Positions 17,701 to 24,667 of a stretch of DNA of 64,000 nucleotides are shown one piece after another. The stretch comes from Chitinophagales bacterium. Its GTDB lineage: Bacteria > Bacteroidota > Bacteroidia > Chitinophagales > Saprospiraceae. Both the position numbers and the translations under genes were made by a program. Each line of letters begins with the position of its first letter. Position 1 is the first letter of the stretch. The notes beneath the pieces are model-generated. The model did not search any database. It had not been told where the DNA came from and was given only the letters and a program-made list of their open reading frames with translations. The stretch spans positions 1 to 64,000 of the forward strand of contig JAKSDI010000249.1 of the NCBI GenBank assembly GCA_022360175.1, read 5' to 3'.

Positions 17701-18307
17701 TTAAATCTGCACAGCTTAGGTCATTGGTTGTTACACTAACATTGAGTGGATTAAGATCCACCATGATACATTCTACTGCACCACAGAGGCTTTGATCGGT
17801 CATTGTCACACAATAGGTACCAGGGGTTAAAACAGAAATAACTGCTCCATTATCACCGGTACTCCAATTGTAATTATAAGGAGGTTCTCCACCACTACCT
17901 GTAGCTGTTATGACAATAGGAATTTCGCAAGTATTTGCGGTTAGATCAACGTTTACAACTTCAGGTTGAGTGACTGTCTCATTTTTAATGACAGTGAAGT
18001 TAGTTGCATCCGTTACGGTTACTGTATAAGTACCCGCGGTGATTCCTGTTAGAGTAGGGCCTGTATCACCTGTATTCCATAAATAGGAAAAAGGTGGTAC
18101 TCCGCCGGAAACAATAGCTGTGATGCTACCGTTTGGCTGCCCAAAGCAGGTTGGCTCAGTTACATCGAAAGTAACAGTAAACTGAGCATTTACTGCTTGC
18201 ACGCTCAAAAAAAGCGCTAAGATGATTGTTAATTTCAATCGGTTCGTTGGAGGCATAAGCCGCCCTATGGGGCTCTTAGTAGCCAAAGAAAGTAAAATTC
18301 TATCCAT
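11765..18307 (-). CDS. Giant SprB-repeat surface protein with T9SS sorting domain
   Basis: This 2180-residue exported protein has a signal peptide with hydrophobic core LTIILALFLSVQAVNA (about 26-41). Residues ~45-1690 hold about 22 SprB-type repeats of ~75 residues, each with a core like GGTPPYTYLW-NG-T-T and closing TVTVTDANGC. An SdrD B-like domain follows from about 1693 (LGDFVWQDDDRDGIQDPNEDG), then an Ig/PKD-like region (about 1880-2000), a fibronectin-like part and a C-terminal type A sorting domain (LYPNPVSG, then SGTYFIKIRYSK). Such proteins are secreted by the type IX system and displayed on the surface; SprB itself is a gliding adhesin, so adhesion or motility is a reasonable guess. 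An alternative start at Met18 (18256) gives a shorter signal peptide. Repeats 8-15 show a higher-order three-repeat period. Confidence 0.93.
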   Translation of the reverse strand: MDRILLSLATKSPIGRLMPPTNRLKLTIILALFLSVQAVNAQFTVTFDVTEPTCFGQPNGSITAIVSGGVPPFSYLWNTGDTGPTLTGITAGTYTVTVTDATNFTVIKNETVTQPEVVNVDLTANTCEIPIVITATGSGGEPPYNYNWSTGDNGAVISVLTPGTYCVTMTDQSLCGAVECIMVDLNPLNVSVTTNDLSCADLNDGQVQANVNGGTPPYTYLWNNGATTSTQTGLPPGTYTVTVTDAAGCMDTATGTVQAPPPLSVVAVGTNPDCLGDNDGSATASASGGTPPYTYQWSTGAVGPFLPNLGIGTYTVTVTDANNCTATDEVTITPTSSLTAIANPTGESCPNENDGSVTAVPSNGVPPYSYNWSNGGSTQTINNLSPGVYFVTVTDGAGCTAIADAVVTSAPAFAITITGNNVTVCDGNNGSATVNIIQGQGPFTYAWSNGQTTQTAINLVGGTYSVTVTDGNGCEQTGSIFITTPPPVMVDIISDDMVCVGESTGSATAIASGGTPPYSYLWNTGATTATIDNLPAGVYTVTVTDAAGCMDSESVTIIEAPEISVSVNGTEIVCGAENDGEATAIVSGGTPPYSYQWSTGSNTPTIFDLPEGNYSITVTDALGCTAVAEIDVDIIDDFELDIAIQHVLCFGESTGSILAEGWGGTPPYDYQWSNGVTGTPLLENIPAGFYSVTVTDQNGCVLSESFNIVEPPLLTASATGSNVVCPGATTGTAMAMGTGGTPPYIYEWSTGQMAQFISGLSAGTYTVTITDDNDCEAVASVTLNEAPGVTVVATGTEIVCGAGNTGSATAVVSTGTPPFSYLWNTGATTATINNLVEGTYSVVVMDANGCTDSDAITIDVIDDLDIDAIVKNVLCFGEATGEISVTPTGGTAPYTYLWSTGATSSSITNLIAGVYSVTVTDANNCTVEETFIISQPPLLTVTINGTPSICPGENNGNLMAMPTGGTMPYTYLWSNGATTQTVNNLPSGVYTVTVTDANNCTATASFTITESPAINLVVTGSEIVCGEGNTGTATVLATGGTPPYTYIWNNSETTESIDGLAEGIYTVTVTDANGCTAVETIAIDVIDDFEIMLTPSDVLCNGGNTGRILAVPSGGTPPYTYAWSNGETTNEITGLVAGVYMVTVTDANGCEVTGSTTVNEPPAILINLNGTDVSCFGFNNGSVTSTVSGGTPPYTYAWNNGPSTPDINNLAPGTYILTVTDANLCTETASITITEPNQIVVNITGQDLFCFGDNSGSASATVNGGTPPYTYAWSNGGTTADINGLAAGTYILTVTDANNCTGTASVTINQPAELIVDFNVMDIFCDGLSDGSITANPSGGTPPYTYEWNNGETTQTISNLPAGTYTVTVTDVNECEVIGSTSVEDFPGLMLTPIATTPNCFGEANGAAAVIVAGGTPPFTYLWSTGATTPDLLDIPAGVYDVTVTDAVGCTGVETVGVAQPQLLVATIASTTTTDVSCFGFEDGSATISVDGGTPPYTYSWSSGQTTATVNDLAAGNYTATVSDANGCEDTVEVTINEPDDLSVNIVTMVGGTCEGSSDGAVSATVAGGTPPYTYEWNNGVTTASNTGLAAGVYTVTVTDANDCTETATVTITSFDTPTCSIDVTNEITSLGDDGEATVTVSGGTPPFQIEWSDGQSGLTATGLTSGTYTVTVTDGNGCTTNCMVTLSPPAQLGDFVWQDDDRDGIQDPNEDGIGGVMVILQIPGEASPTNIDTTFTDADGYYYFDVIPGDYKVLFIPPSGLNFSDPDQGSNDAVDSDADPVMGMTGVYTIGPGEVNLTIDAGLYPKCDNITDPGTVGPDQFLCGPGNDPDPIINIEYPSGGSGAIEYLWMMSTVPGPFNIQTWVVIPGATGESYDPGPLSETTYFARCARRECCTIYLESNIVTIEVGSVAVADIQGPDFVCVGELTTFFAASAGPTADIQWTFSPGVNPLTATGSQVPITINSPGIYTITLEVTENGCTSYDEETITATNSPLYCAGLLPINVEITDEVAGEVQISWMLEEILDGYEFEVQHSVDNETFNMIGQAYEPRAYLGSMRYYDHMHLDPKRGHNYYRVKAIAPDGSEFFSEIKDAIFYNDSKIALLYPNPVSGTAVLELFETFGEDVEIEVVNANGAQMRLLNVADDVDRVKIDCSEYPSGTYFIKIRYSKSGLKVLKLLKS

Positions 18308-18472
18308 CTGGACGTATAATTTGTTAGCTTAAAGAATTATAAAAAACAATGACCTATTACCTTCTACGGAGTATTGGGTAATACGTTCCAGCCTTTTCAT
18401 TAAAATTGAAAACTAAACAGAGACACCAGTCCCTTCTAGGGGATTCATAGGGGGGATAAGAAGGGGAGGATT

Positions 18473-18480
18473 CAAATTTA
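18473..18480 (-). promoter_or_regulatory. -7 promoter element of the giant SprB-repeat gene
   Basis: The minus strand reads TAAATTTG, a match to TAnnTTTG, about 165 bases before the start codon. The nearest upstream TTG (18505-18507) is 24 bases away, slightly longer than usual spacing. Confidence 0.45.
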
Positions 18481-18734
18481 CTTGATATCCGATTGTATTA
18501 TAACCAACAGGGTAGGGTAGATTATGCAATTAATTGTGCATATGTTATGCAAATAAACAAATTTTAGTTAAAACTAACAATAAATTTCAAAATCATTTTC
18601 TCAAAATCATTTTTATGCTTTTTAAGCAATTGAAATTAACTTAAATATATATTGAAATAATTTACGTATTGATTCTACATTCTGAATTAACTGAGTATAA
18701 GGATTACATTATTAGATAGAACTGTTGTTGATAC

Positions 18735-18800
18735 AAAAAAAGTCGCACCACCTATTGTGTGGTACGACCTACTACTAACAAATTATAATCCCATGAACAT
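18735..18800 (-). terminator. Hairpin unit A (terminator with shared 18-base flank)
   Basis: Minus-strand stem GTCGTACCAC/GTGGTGCGAC (18742-18768) with a single G-U pair, followed by seven Ts (18735-18741). About 15 bases upstream lies an 18-base sequence, ATGTTCATGGGATTATAA (18783-18800), that recurs exactly in unit B. The wobble pair and the T tract both indicate transcription on the minus strand. Confidence 0.65.
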
Positions 18801-18855
18801 AATTATATCTTTCTCAAATCAGTTTGCGTCGTTAATGTAAAAATCATTTGTTTCT

Positions 18856-19023
18856 TTAAGTAAGAGAGCACCTTTAATTAATCTTTTTATGGTGGCATCT
18901 TTTTCCCCATATCTGCGTTGCGTACTCGTGTTAATAACTATGGCTATTACACTCCGCCGCGCCTTGATCTGAGCAAGAACCTGATCCACCAAAAAAGCAA
19001 CCTAATTATGCTCTCTTACTTAA
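18856..19023. mobile_element. MITE-like 168-base element with 15-base terminal inverted repeats
   Basis: The perfect inverted repeats TTAAGTAAGAGAGCA (18856-18870) and its complement (19009-19023) bound a 168-base segment. Its centre is a near-palindrome (GTGTTAATAACTATGGCTAT, about 18928-18952), and the arms between ends and centre are partly complementary (for example GATATGGGGAAAAAGATGCCACC-like sequence on both arms when one is reversed). It is more GC-rich than its surroundings. There is no transposase gene and I see no target-site duplication. It would fold into one long hairpin. Non-autonomous transposon is the best reading; a structured RNA is possible. Confidence 0.5.
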
Positions 19024-19088
19024 CTGATGAGCTCCAATATATATTATACGTTAAGCTTGTATTTTATCTATTTGGGCCACTTCCAGGA

Positions 19089-19096
19089 CAAAATTA
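19089..19096 (-). promoter_or_regulatory. -7-like promoter element reading into the gene-free region
   Basis: The minus strand reads TAATTTTG, matching TAnnTTTG, within GTAATTTTGTCCTG. A transcript would run through the MITE-like element and end at hairpin unit A, about 350 bases, without a sizeable open frame. The same 14 bases occur at 33130-33143. Confidence 0.35.
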
Positions 19097-19357
19097 CGTG
19101 GTCGATTATATCGAGATACATTTTAGTGCTACGTTGTGTCAAGGTAATATGTGATTCAATTCGCCTTGATACTTCACTATAATGAGGAACATTTTATTGC
19201 ATCAAACGGTTTCAAAGATGAAATTTTTCTCTGGTGAAAGTGACTTATTGACTTTTAGGCGTCTTAAGGTAAAACAGAGACAACCAATAGGAAACAGTAG
19301 TAAAAAGAAGCGAAATAATTAAAAGGGAAATTTTGATGATACGGAAGAGGAGGAGCG

Positions 19358-19422
19358 ACAAAAAAATAAGTCGCATCTCCTAATTCGGTGATACGACTCA
19401 TCATTTATAATCCCATGAACAT
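19358..19422 (-). terminator. Hairpin unit B (second copy of unit A)
   Basis: The minus strand has stem GTCGTATCACC/GGAGATGCGAC (19370-19397, one internal mismatch and one wobble) followed by TTATTTTTTTG. The exact 18-base sequence shared with unit A lies upstream at 19405-19422. Two more small hairpins (CTAGC/GCTAG at 19433-19447 and CCTCA/TGAGG near 19475-19488) lie further upstream on the same strand. Confidence 0.55.
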
Positions 19423-19521
19423 GTACGAAAAACTAGCAATTAGCTAGTGAAAAAAGTTTATCTTTATATCTTATCCTCAAAGTGAGGAGACAAATTTCAA
19501 TTCAAGTTGGAATTTTGTCTA

Positions 19522-19558
19522 TAGCAAGTCAGATATTTCCCAGATACCTGACTTGCTA
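19522..19558. repeat. 15-base inverted repeat
   Basis: TAGCAAGTCAGATAT (19522-19536) is complementary, with one mismatch that would be a G-U pair in minus-strand RNA, to 19544-19558. The loop is seven bases. There is no T tract on either side, so it is not a standard terminator. On the minus strand it lies just downstream of an ATGGGATTTAA motif similar to the one in units A and B. Confidence 0.55.
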
Positions 19559-19831
19559 CTTTGACAAATTAAATCCCATATAAAAATCCCAATTTTGATA
19601 ACCGGTTCGTTTACCGGCGTTATCTTCGTTTGACATTACAAACATCTTAAATAATATAAGGGAAGACAAAGACAAAAAACGCCTTTTGTGAAAAAAAAAT
19701 ATCAGTTTTAAGATTTAATTAATTAATAGTCAGTCGTTTAGGTGTTTTTTTTGTGAGGAAAAAATAAAAAAATACAGACTTGTTTTCGAAAAAAAAAATG
19801 CATTTTTTTTTAAAAAAAAGCTTGCAGAGAT

Positions 19832-19871
19832 AAAAAAAAGGCCTTCAGGTTAAAATCTGAAGGCCTTTTTT
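19832..19871 (-). terminator. Terminator at the end of the apbE-peroxidase run
   Basis: A long stem AAAAAAAAGGCCTTCAG/CTGAAGGCCTTTTTT (19832-19848 with 19857-19871) with an 8-base loop, 22 bases past the stop codon of the minus-strand gene at 19893. It would work in both directions. Confidence 0.92.
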
Positions 19872-19892
19872 GTTGCATCAGAACAATAAATA

Positions 19893-21008
19893 CTATTCAA
19901 ATGGAGACTGAAAATCCGGATTATTTATGAATGTTGTATCTGTTAGCATATTAAGATAAGCGATTAAATCCGATTTGTCTTGTTCTGTAAGCTGGAAAGG
20001 AGCAATATTAACATCCTCATTAGGAGTATCATGCCCTCCGGAGGCATAGTGATCCAGTACTTCTTCGAGGGTCTCAAAACGGCCGTCGTGCATATAAGGT
20101 GCTGTCAAAGCAATATTTCGGAGTGTTGGCGCTCTAAATTTGCCATTATCATATATAACATTATTGACACCACCTAAGCCTACATCAGGAAAGTCTTCCA
20201 AATTTTCTACATCATCGAGTCCATTATTGAAGTAATTATTGGTAGTGAATAATTCGGAACCATGGCAATGAGAGCAACCAGGGTGAGGTTCTCCTTCTAC
20301 TGCATCTTCTACTGTAAATAGAATTTTTCCTCTTTGTTCAGCATCGGTTGGCCAACCTTGTTGTTGCCAAATAACCTGATCAAACCTGGAATTAGCGCTT
20401 ATCATGGTGCGTTCAAACTGGGCAATTGCCTTTGTGGCCAAATCTCGGGTTATTTCACTACGCCGATCAATGCCAAATGCTTCTCTAAACATTTGGGGGT
20501 AGGTTGCATGGCGACGTAGTTTCTCCTCTACATTATCCCAACTTTCATTTAACTCTAAATGATCTTCCACAGGGGCTAATGCTTGTGCTTCCAGAGTAGC
20601 AGCTCGGCCATCCCAGAAAAATTCTTTATGATTAAATGCAAGATTTATAATAGGCATACTAGAGCGCTTGCCATTGAGCCCTAAAACACCTTCACTGGTG
20701 GCAAGGCCATCGGCAAATCCTTTAGAGGATAAATGACAGCTAGAGCAGGACATTGTACTATCGCTAGACAAAATAGGATCATAAAACAGATGTCTTCCCA
20801 ATAAGATACCCGCTTCGGTTAATGGGTTGTCTTCAGGAATAATAGGATCTGGGAAATAATCTGGTACTTCCAGTGTAACTGCTTGAGGATCATAAGTAGC
20901 TTCAATAAGATCATTATCTGTAGGATCCATCATGTTATCGTCCTCACATGCGGCAAATAATATCACAAATGGTAAGAAAAATAAAATACACAGCTTTAAA
21001 TAAGACAT
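19893..21008 (-). CDS. MauG/CcpA-family diheme cytochrome-c peroxidase lipoprotein (second copy)
   Basis: This 371-residue periplasmic lipoprotein has a signal peptide ending in the lipobox FAAC. Two c-type haem sites are visible, CSSCH (in SMSCSSCHLSSKGFADG) and CSHCH (in GCSHCHGSELF), with the usual C-terminal block APYMHDGRFETLEEVLDHY. The family either reduces hydrogen peroxide with electrons from c-type cytochromes (CcpA) or oxidises protein tryptophans (MauG, MbnH). The gene follows a paralogue at 29 bases and lies downstream of two MbnP-like genes, which favours an MbnH-like protein-modifying role. That assignment is inference; peroxide detoxification remains possible. A strong terminator ends the transcript. 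Confidence 0.9.
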   Translation of the reverse strand: MSYLKLCILFFLPFVILFAACEDDNMMDPTDNDLIEATYDPQAVTLEVPDYFPDPIIPEDNPLTEAGILLGRHLFYDPILSSDSTMSCSSCHLSSKGFADGLATSEGVLGLNGKRSSMPIINLAFNHKEFFWDGRAATLEAQALAPVEDHLELNESWDNVEEKLRRHATYPQMFREAFGIDRRSEITRDLATKAIAQFERTMISANSRFDQVIWQQQGWPTDAEQRGKILFTVEDAVEGEPHPGCSHCHGSELFTTNNYFNNGLDDVENLEDFPDVGLGGVNNVIYDNGKFRAPTLRNIALTAPYMHDGRFETLEEVLDHYASGGHDTPNEDVNIAPFQLTEQDKSDLIAYLNMLTDTTFINNPDFQSPFE

Positions 21009-21036
21009 ACCTCAACGTTTTTTCCTGATTACTTTA

Positions 21037-22080
21037 CTAATTGTGCGAATTATAAACAAATGTAGTATCTGTCAGGGTTTTTAAGAAATTGACTAGATCT
21101 GCTTGATGTTGAGCAGACAAATGTAAGTTTATGATCTTGGGGTCTTTATTTTTTGAGTAGTGCCCTCCATTATTGTAATGAGCAACTACCTCTTCCAGTG
21201 TGGCAAACCTTCCATCATGCATATATGGAGCGGTTAATGCCACATTTCTTAACCCAGGTACTCTAAAGCGGCCATTGTCATAAACTTGTCCTGTAACAGT
21301 TCCTCTGCCTTGATCCTGAAAATCTGTTAATAATAAAACTTCATCCAGGCCATTATTCATATAAGTTTGATCGGTAAATAGTGGTGGCAAATGACAATGA
21401 GCGCACTCTCCTTCGGGTAAATCACCTTCTTCATCGAAGAAAATATCTCGTCCTCTACGTTCTGATGGAGTAAACTCTACATACCCCAGTTCCTCCAGGT
21501 CGTATTTTGCAGTCCCTTTGACTAGCGTGCGTTGAAATTGAGCAAGGGCCTTAGCGGTGAGAAAACGAGTAATTTGTGAAGTATCACTAATATTAAATGC
21601 GGCATAGAACAAATCTGGATAATTATCATGCCTGCGCAAGCGGTTTTCTATGATAGTCCAGTCACTGCCCATTTCCTCTGGAGTGATTACAGGAATAAGG
21701 GCTTGTTCTTCGAGTGTTGTGACCCGGCCATCCCAAAATAAGCCACGATGTAGATAAGCGCTATTTATTAAAGACATAGAATTCCTCCTGCCTTTTTTTC
21801 CATCTATACCTACAGCAATTGGTGCACTATCTGCAAAAGCTTTTTCTGGTTGATGGCAAGTAGAGCATGAAATGGTACTGTCAGCAGATAGGATAGGGTC
21901 AAAAAACAAGCGTTTACCAAGAGCTATACCATTAGTAGTAAGTGGATTATCTACAGGAGAACTTATAGGAGAAAAACCATATGGTATTTCAATTTGAGAA
22001 GAAGGATTTAAAGGCGCTTCTTTTGTACAACCCCATAATAACCCCAATATTCCTATGTAGATATAGCCCTTGGATAGCAT
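21037..22080 (-). CDS. MauG/CcpA-family diheme cytochrome-c peroxidase lipoprotein (first copy)
   Basis: The protein has 347 residues with a short signal peptide and a lipobox-like cysteine (GLLWGC). Haem sites CSTCH (ISCSTCHQPEKAFADS) and CAHCH (ECAHCHLPPLFTD), and the terminal block APYMHDGRFATLEEVVAHY, match the diheme peroxidase family. It is a clear paralogue of the next gene along (19893-21008), sharing the layout of both haem sites and the C-terminus, so the pair arose by duplication. It starts six bases after the stop of an MbnP-like gene, which is the genetic arrangement of MbnP with MbnH. Exported and membrane-anchored on the periplasmic side. Confidence 0.9.
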   Translation of the reverse strand: MLSKGYIYIGILGLLWGCTKEAPLNPSSQIEIPYGFSPISSPVDNPLTTNGIALGKRLFFDPILSADSTISCSTCHQPEKAFADSAPIAVGIDGKKGRRNSMSLINSAYLHRGLFWDGRVTTLEEQALIPVITPEEMGSDWTIIENRLRRHDNYPDLFYAAFNISDTSQITRFLTAKALAQFQRTLVKGTAKYDLEELGYVEFTPSERRGRDIFFDEEGDLPEGECAHCHLPPLFTDQTYMNNGLDEVLLLTDFQDQGRGTVTGQVYDNGRFRVPGLRNVALTAPYMHDGRFATLEEVVAHYNNGGHYSKNKDPKIINLHLSAQHQADLVNFLKTLTDTTFVYNSHN

Positions 22081-22086
22081 ATCACT

Positions 22087-22845
22087 TTACTTTATAGTAA
22101 CCGCATGTGGGATATTGCCAGATAAAAGGTTGGCTGTTGGAGAGTCGGCATTATGGTGAATTTTCACTTCATTAAAATCCAGGTATTCTCCATTTTCAGA
22201 AATTAAAATCTTTTCCAGGTCTATATTGAAGGAAAGGGTTTCTTTAGAGCCATTGACAACCGAAAGTGGCTTTTCAAATGATAATTCATTATAGTTTTTA
22301 TTGCCTCCAATATGTATGCTTAATTGCTCTTCAAATTCACCATTGCCGTCCAGGTCACCATTAGCTTCAAATTTGTAAAAAATATAGCCTGTTTGTGGCC
22401 CCCAGTAATTGTCAAACAATGGATGCCCGGCATTGTAATCTGAATTGGCTGTTTGGTTTAGGACAGGGTCTACACCAAAGCCAAAAGAAATACCTGTATA
22501 ATTACCTTCAGGGATTTCGATGTCTGCAATACTTTTGCCTGCTAGTGCATCTTCATTAGAATATACATCACCAAAATTGATGAGATCTACATCCATGATA
22601 GGAGTTTCCTGATCTCCGTTCAATAAGGTAATATCTGTAACGTAAAACTGGAATACCTGAACTTCCAATTTCATATCGTCTTCATAGTCATAAGAGCGAC
22701 TAAGCATCATTAGTGGTTCATCACCATAGGTGCTCGTGAAATTAAGCGTAAGCAATGCATTGTCATCACCTGTTGGTTGATCATCATCACAGGAAGTAAA
22801 AAGTAGGACTGCTACAAGTGGTAGAAAGAATAGGAATTTATTCAT
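22087..22845 (-). CDS. MbnP-family lipoprotein (putative copper-binding partner of the diheme enzyme)
   Basis: The protein has 252 residues from the ATG at 22845 (MNKFLFFLPLVAVLLFTSCDDD), a clean lipoprotein signal with lipobox FTSC. An in-frame ATG at 22905 would bury the signal peptide. MbnP-domain features: LTLNFTSTYGDEPL at the start, VFQFYVTDITLL, GISFGFGVDP, HPLFDNYWGPQTGYIFYKFE (containing the conserved Trp region), and a closing NEVKIHHNA. In methanotrophs MbnP is modified by a MauG-like diheme enzyme that converts a tryptophan to kynurenine used in Cu(I) binding. Here two such diheme genes follow immediately. Copper binding in this homologue is inference. Confidence 0.8.
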   Translation of the reverse strand: MNKFLFFLPLVAVLLFTSCDDDQPTGDDNALLTLNFTSTYGDEPLMMLSRSYDYEDDMKLEVQVFQFYVTDITLLNGDQETPIMDVDLINFGDVYSNEDALAGKSIADIEIPEGNYTGISFGFGVDPVLNQTANSDYNAGHPLFDNYWGPQTGYIFYKFEANGDLDGNGEFEEQLSIHIGGNKNYNELSFEKPLSVVNGSKETLSFNIDLEKILISENGEYLDFNEVKIHHNADSPTANLLSGNIPHAVTIK

Positions 22846-22990
22846 GATTTCATTTTTTCTAATAATCTTATAGGTCAACATCTGGCATTGGAACCAGTTT
22901 GACATTTACATTACAATAATGTGGATTCAATTGGGTGAAAAAATCGACTAGATTTGAACCAAAAAATAAAGGTTCTTTAACAAATTTAAA

Positions 22991-23863
22991 TCAATTCTGC
23001 TGTAGTTCCACTTCTACAACACTAAAAGATTGTGGTAGGTTGGTGACAATCTTCTCAATTAAGGTGCTTTTGTCGTCCTCCTTAATATTTATATCCTCAA
23101 ACCAGCGTTGGTAATCTATTTGAATACGCACAAAATAGTGTAGTCCATTCCTTTTTTCTACTCCAAGTGGCAGTTCTACGGTTTGCAGGTAAGGTGTTGT
23201 GCCTATGCGCAACACTTCAGGTATGGTATCTGCTGCAGTAGTATCTCGGAATACACTGATATAATTGAAAACATAGCCCGAATCCTGGCTAAACCAAAGC
23301 GATGAATCTCTTACATTTAATGGATGACTGGTAGCCAATGCGGTGGGATCCCCTTCATTAGCTGTACCTTCTACTCCAATAGCAAATCGAATACTCGCAA
23401 CATCAAAAGTTTCTCTCAAAGTACCTATTGAATAAGTTTGGTTAATAGAAGGCGATGTAATTGCATAGTTGTCCTCTATAATTACCTCCAAAAGAGAATC
23501 GCTATTGGTAGATTGCGGGATATATACAGACAGCTCATCTTCTACTCCATACTCCTGTCCATTGGCCCCGATCAAATGTACGTTGGAGATATAGAAGCGC
23601 AGATCATTCACTTTAAAAGGATTTCCGGCTTTATCTATATAAATAGAATCGTCAAGCCGGAAAGTATATACTGTATCAGTTGTGATATACCGATGGTCAA
23701 ATGCCAATCTCAATAAAGGATATTCACAGTCATCCCTTACATCTTTATCTGCGCTAAAATCATAATTGACAGCTTCTACATCCAGGCATCCTTCCTGAGC
23801 CTCATAGCAGCCCAATACGAAAAGGCTACCAAGTAATAAGACATTACTTATTATTTTTCTCAT
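22991..23863 (-). CDS. Second MbnP-like lipoprotein
   Basis: This 290-residue lipoprotein has a signal peptide with lipobox VLGC. A short segment GCLDVEAVNYDFSADKDV after the cysteine resembles the C-D-A-NY-A-D-C motif often found in Bacteroidota secreted proteins. The rest is MbnP-like: LRLAFDHRYI, NDLRFYISNVHLIG, IRFAIGVEGTANEGDPT, HPLNVRDSSLWFSQDSGYVF (again with a Trp in the conserved position) and a C-terminal IQIDYQRWF. It overlaps the upstream exonuclease gene by 20 bases and precedes the other MbnP gene by 145 bases. Two MbnP-like proteins with two diheme enzymes suggest a duplicated substrate/enzyme system. Confidence 0.72.
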   Translation of the reverse strand: MRKIISNVLLLGSLFVLGCYEAQEGCLDVEAVNYDFSADKDVRDDCEYPLLRLAFDHRYITTDTVYTFRLDDSIYIDKAGNPFKVNDLRFYISNVHLIGANGQEYGVEDELSVYIPQSTNSDSLLEVIIEDNYAITSPSINQTYSIGTLRETFDVASIRFAIGVEGTANEGDPTALATSHPLNVRDSSLWFSQDSGYVFNYISVFRDTTAADTIPEVLRIGTTPYLQTVELPLGVEKRNGLHYFVRIQIDYQRWFEDINIKEDDKSTLIEKIVTNLPQSFSVVEVELQQN

Positions 23864-24662
23864 ACTCTCTCACCAACTTTTTAATAATCTGTTTGACCTG
23901 TGAGGAAAACTCTTTATTCATCATCCAGTTGTAATATTGTTTGTCTCTGGAAAGTACTTCAGCTACTGGTTGTCCGGTATATTTACCAAAGCTGAATACA
24001 ATCCGCCCGTCTCCGTCATATTTCATTCTTTGAGTAGCATCTACAAAACGATTATCATTGGTGAAATTGTGTATAGCCTGCATGTCATTAACAACGGGAG
24101 TCGTTATCACATTTCCATCTTCATCTATGTAATCTTCATTTTTATATCGCTCCAATTGCCCTTTAAAAACGTCTATTGTTGCCTTTACGTCTGCTAATGC
24201 ATCATGGGCATTTTCAATATCTTTACCGCTATAGAATTTTAGAGCCGCCTTTAATGTTCTCGGTTCCATTTTATAGAAGATACGTTGCATATCCAGGGTA
24301 CGTCGGTTGTCAACGCTCAACTCCATACCTACTCGCGAAAACTCCTCCATAAGCATAGGGATATCGAAGCGATTAGAGTTGTACCCCGCCAGATCAGCAT
24401 TACCAATAAACTCATACAATTTATCTGCAACTTGCTGAAAAGTAGGTTTGTTAGCAACATCTTTAGGCGTAATGCCGTGTACCTGCATGGCTTCTTCAGA
24501 AATAGGAATACCAGGATTGATCAGCATGGAAATTTCTTCCGGCTCTTTACCATTTTTGAAATATTTGACCATAGCGATCTGAATAATTCGATCTCTAATT
24601 ACATTGAGCCCGGTAGCTTCTATATCAAAAAAAATGAGGTTTCTGTCTAAGTTAAATTCCAT
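23844..24662 (-). CDS. DnaQ-type 3'-5' exonuclease
   Basis: The 272-residue cytoplasmic nuclease has the DEDDh motifs: FFDIEATG with D13 and E15 at the N-terminus, GYNSNRFDIPML in the middle and NAHDALADVKAT toward residue 160. After about residue 215 there is a small domain with FGKYTGQPVAEVLSRDKQYYNWMM, as in DUF3820-like tails attached to DnaQ proteins. It is not the main replicative epsilon chain by context and is more likely a repair or RNA-trimming nuclease. It starts five bases after the apbE stop codon and overlaps the MbnP-like gene downstream, so it is transcribed with them although no functional link is evident. Confidence 0.9.
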   Translation of the reverse strand: MEFNLDRNLIFFDIEATGLNVIRDRIIQIAMVKYFKNGKEPEEISMLINPGIPISEEAMQVHGITPKDVANKPTFQQVADKLYEFIGNADLAGYNSNRFDIPMLMEEFSRVGMELSVDNRRTLDMQRIFYKMEPRTLKAALKFYSGKDIENAHDALADVKATIDVFKGQLERYKNEDYIDEDGNVITTPVVNDMQAIHNFTNDNRFVDATQRMKYDGDGRIVFSFGKYTGQPVAEVLSRDKQYYNWMMNKEFSSQVKQIIKKLVREYEKNNK

Positions 24663-24667
24663 CAGTC

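Larger units (their letters stand above)
18308..19892. other. 1.6-kb gene-free region with structured elements
   Basis: No convincing protein gene is present. The region holds, from left to right: the 5' leader of the giant gene with two short inverted repeats (for example TATTACC at 18355-18361 with GGTAATA at 18377-18383), a -7 promoter element at 18473-18480, a terminator-like hairpin at 18742-18768, a MITE-like element at 18856-19023, a -7-like element at 19089-19096, a second copy of the hairpin unit at 19370-19422, an inverted repeat at 19522-19558, very A/T-rich sequence with long A and T runs (19680-19840), and a strong terminator at 19832-19871. Confidence 0.7.

Noticed and set aside
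11765-18307. CRISPR-like or satellite repeat in the giant gene
   Set aside because: The ~220-base periodicity is in frame and encodes SprB repeats, with variation mostly at third codon positions.
18918-19154. 78-codon plus-strand ORF in the gene-free region
   Set aside because: It begins inside the MITE-like element, runs out of its right end, has no protein-like pattern and opposes the direction suggested by the hairpin terminators.
22846-22905. Earlier start for the first MbnP-like protein
   Set aside because: The 20 extra residues would precede and disable a clean lipoprotein signal peptide.
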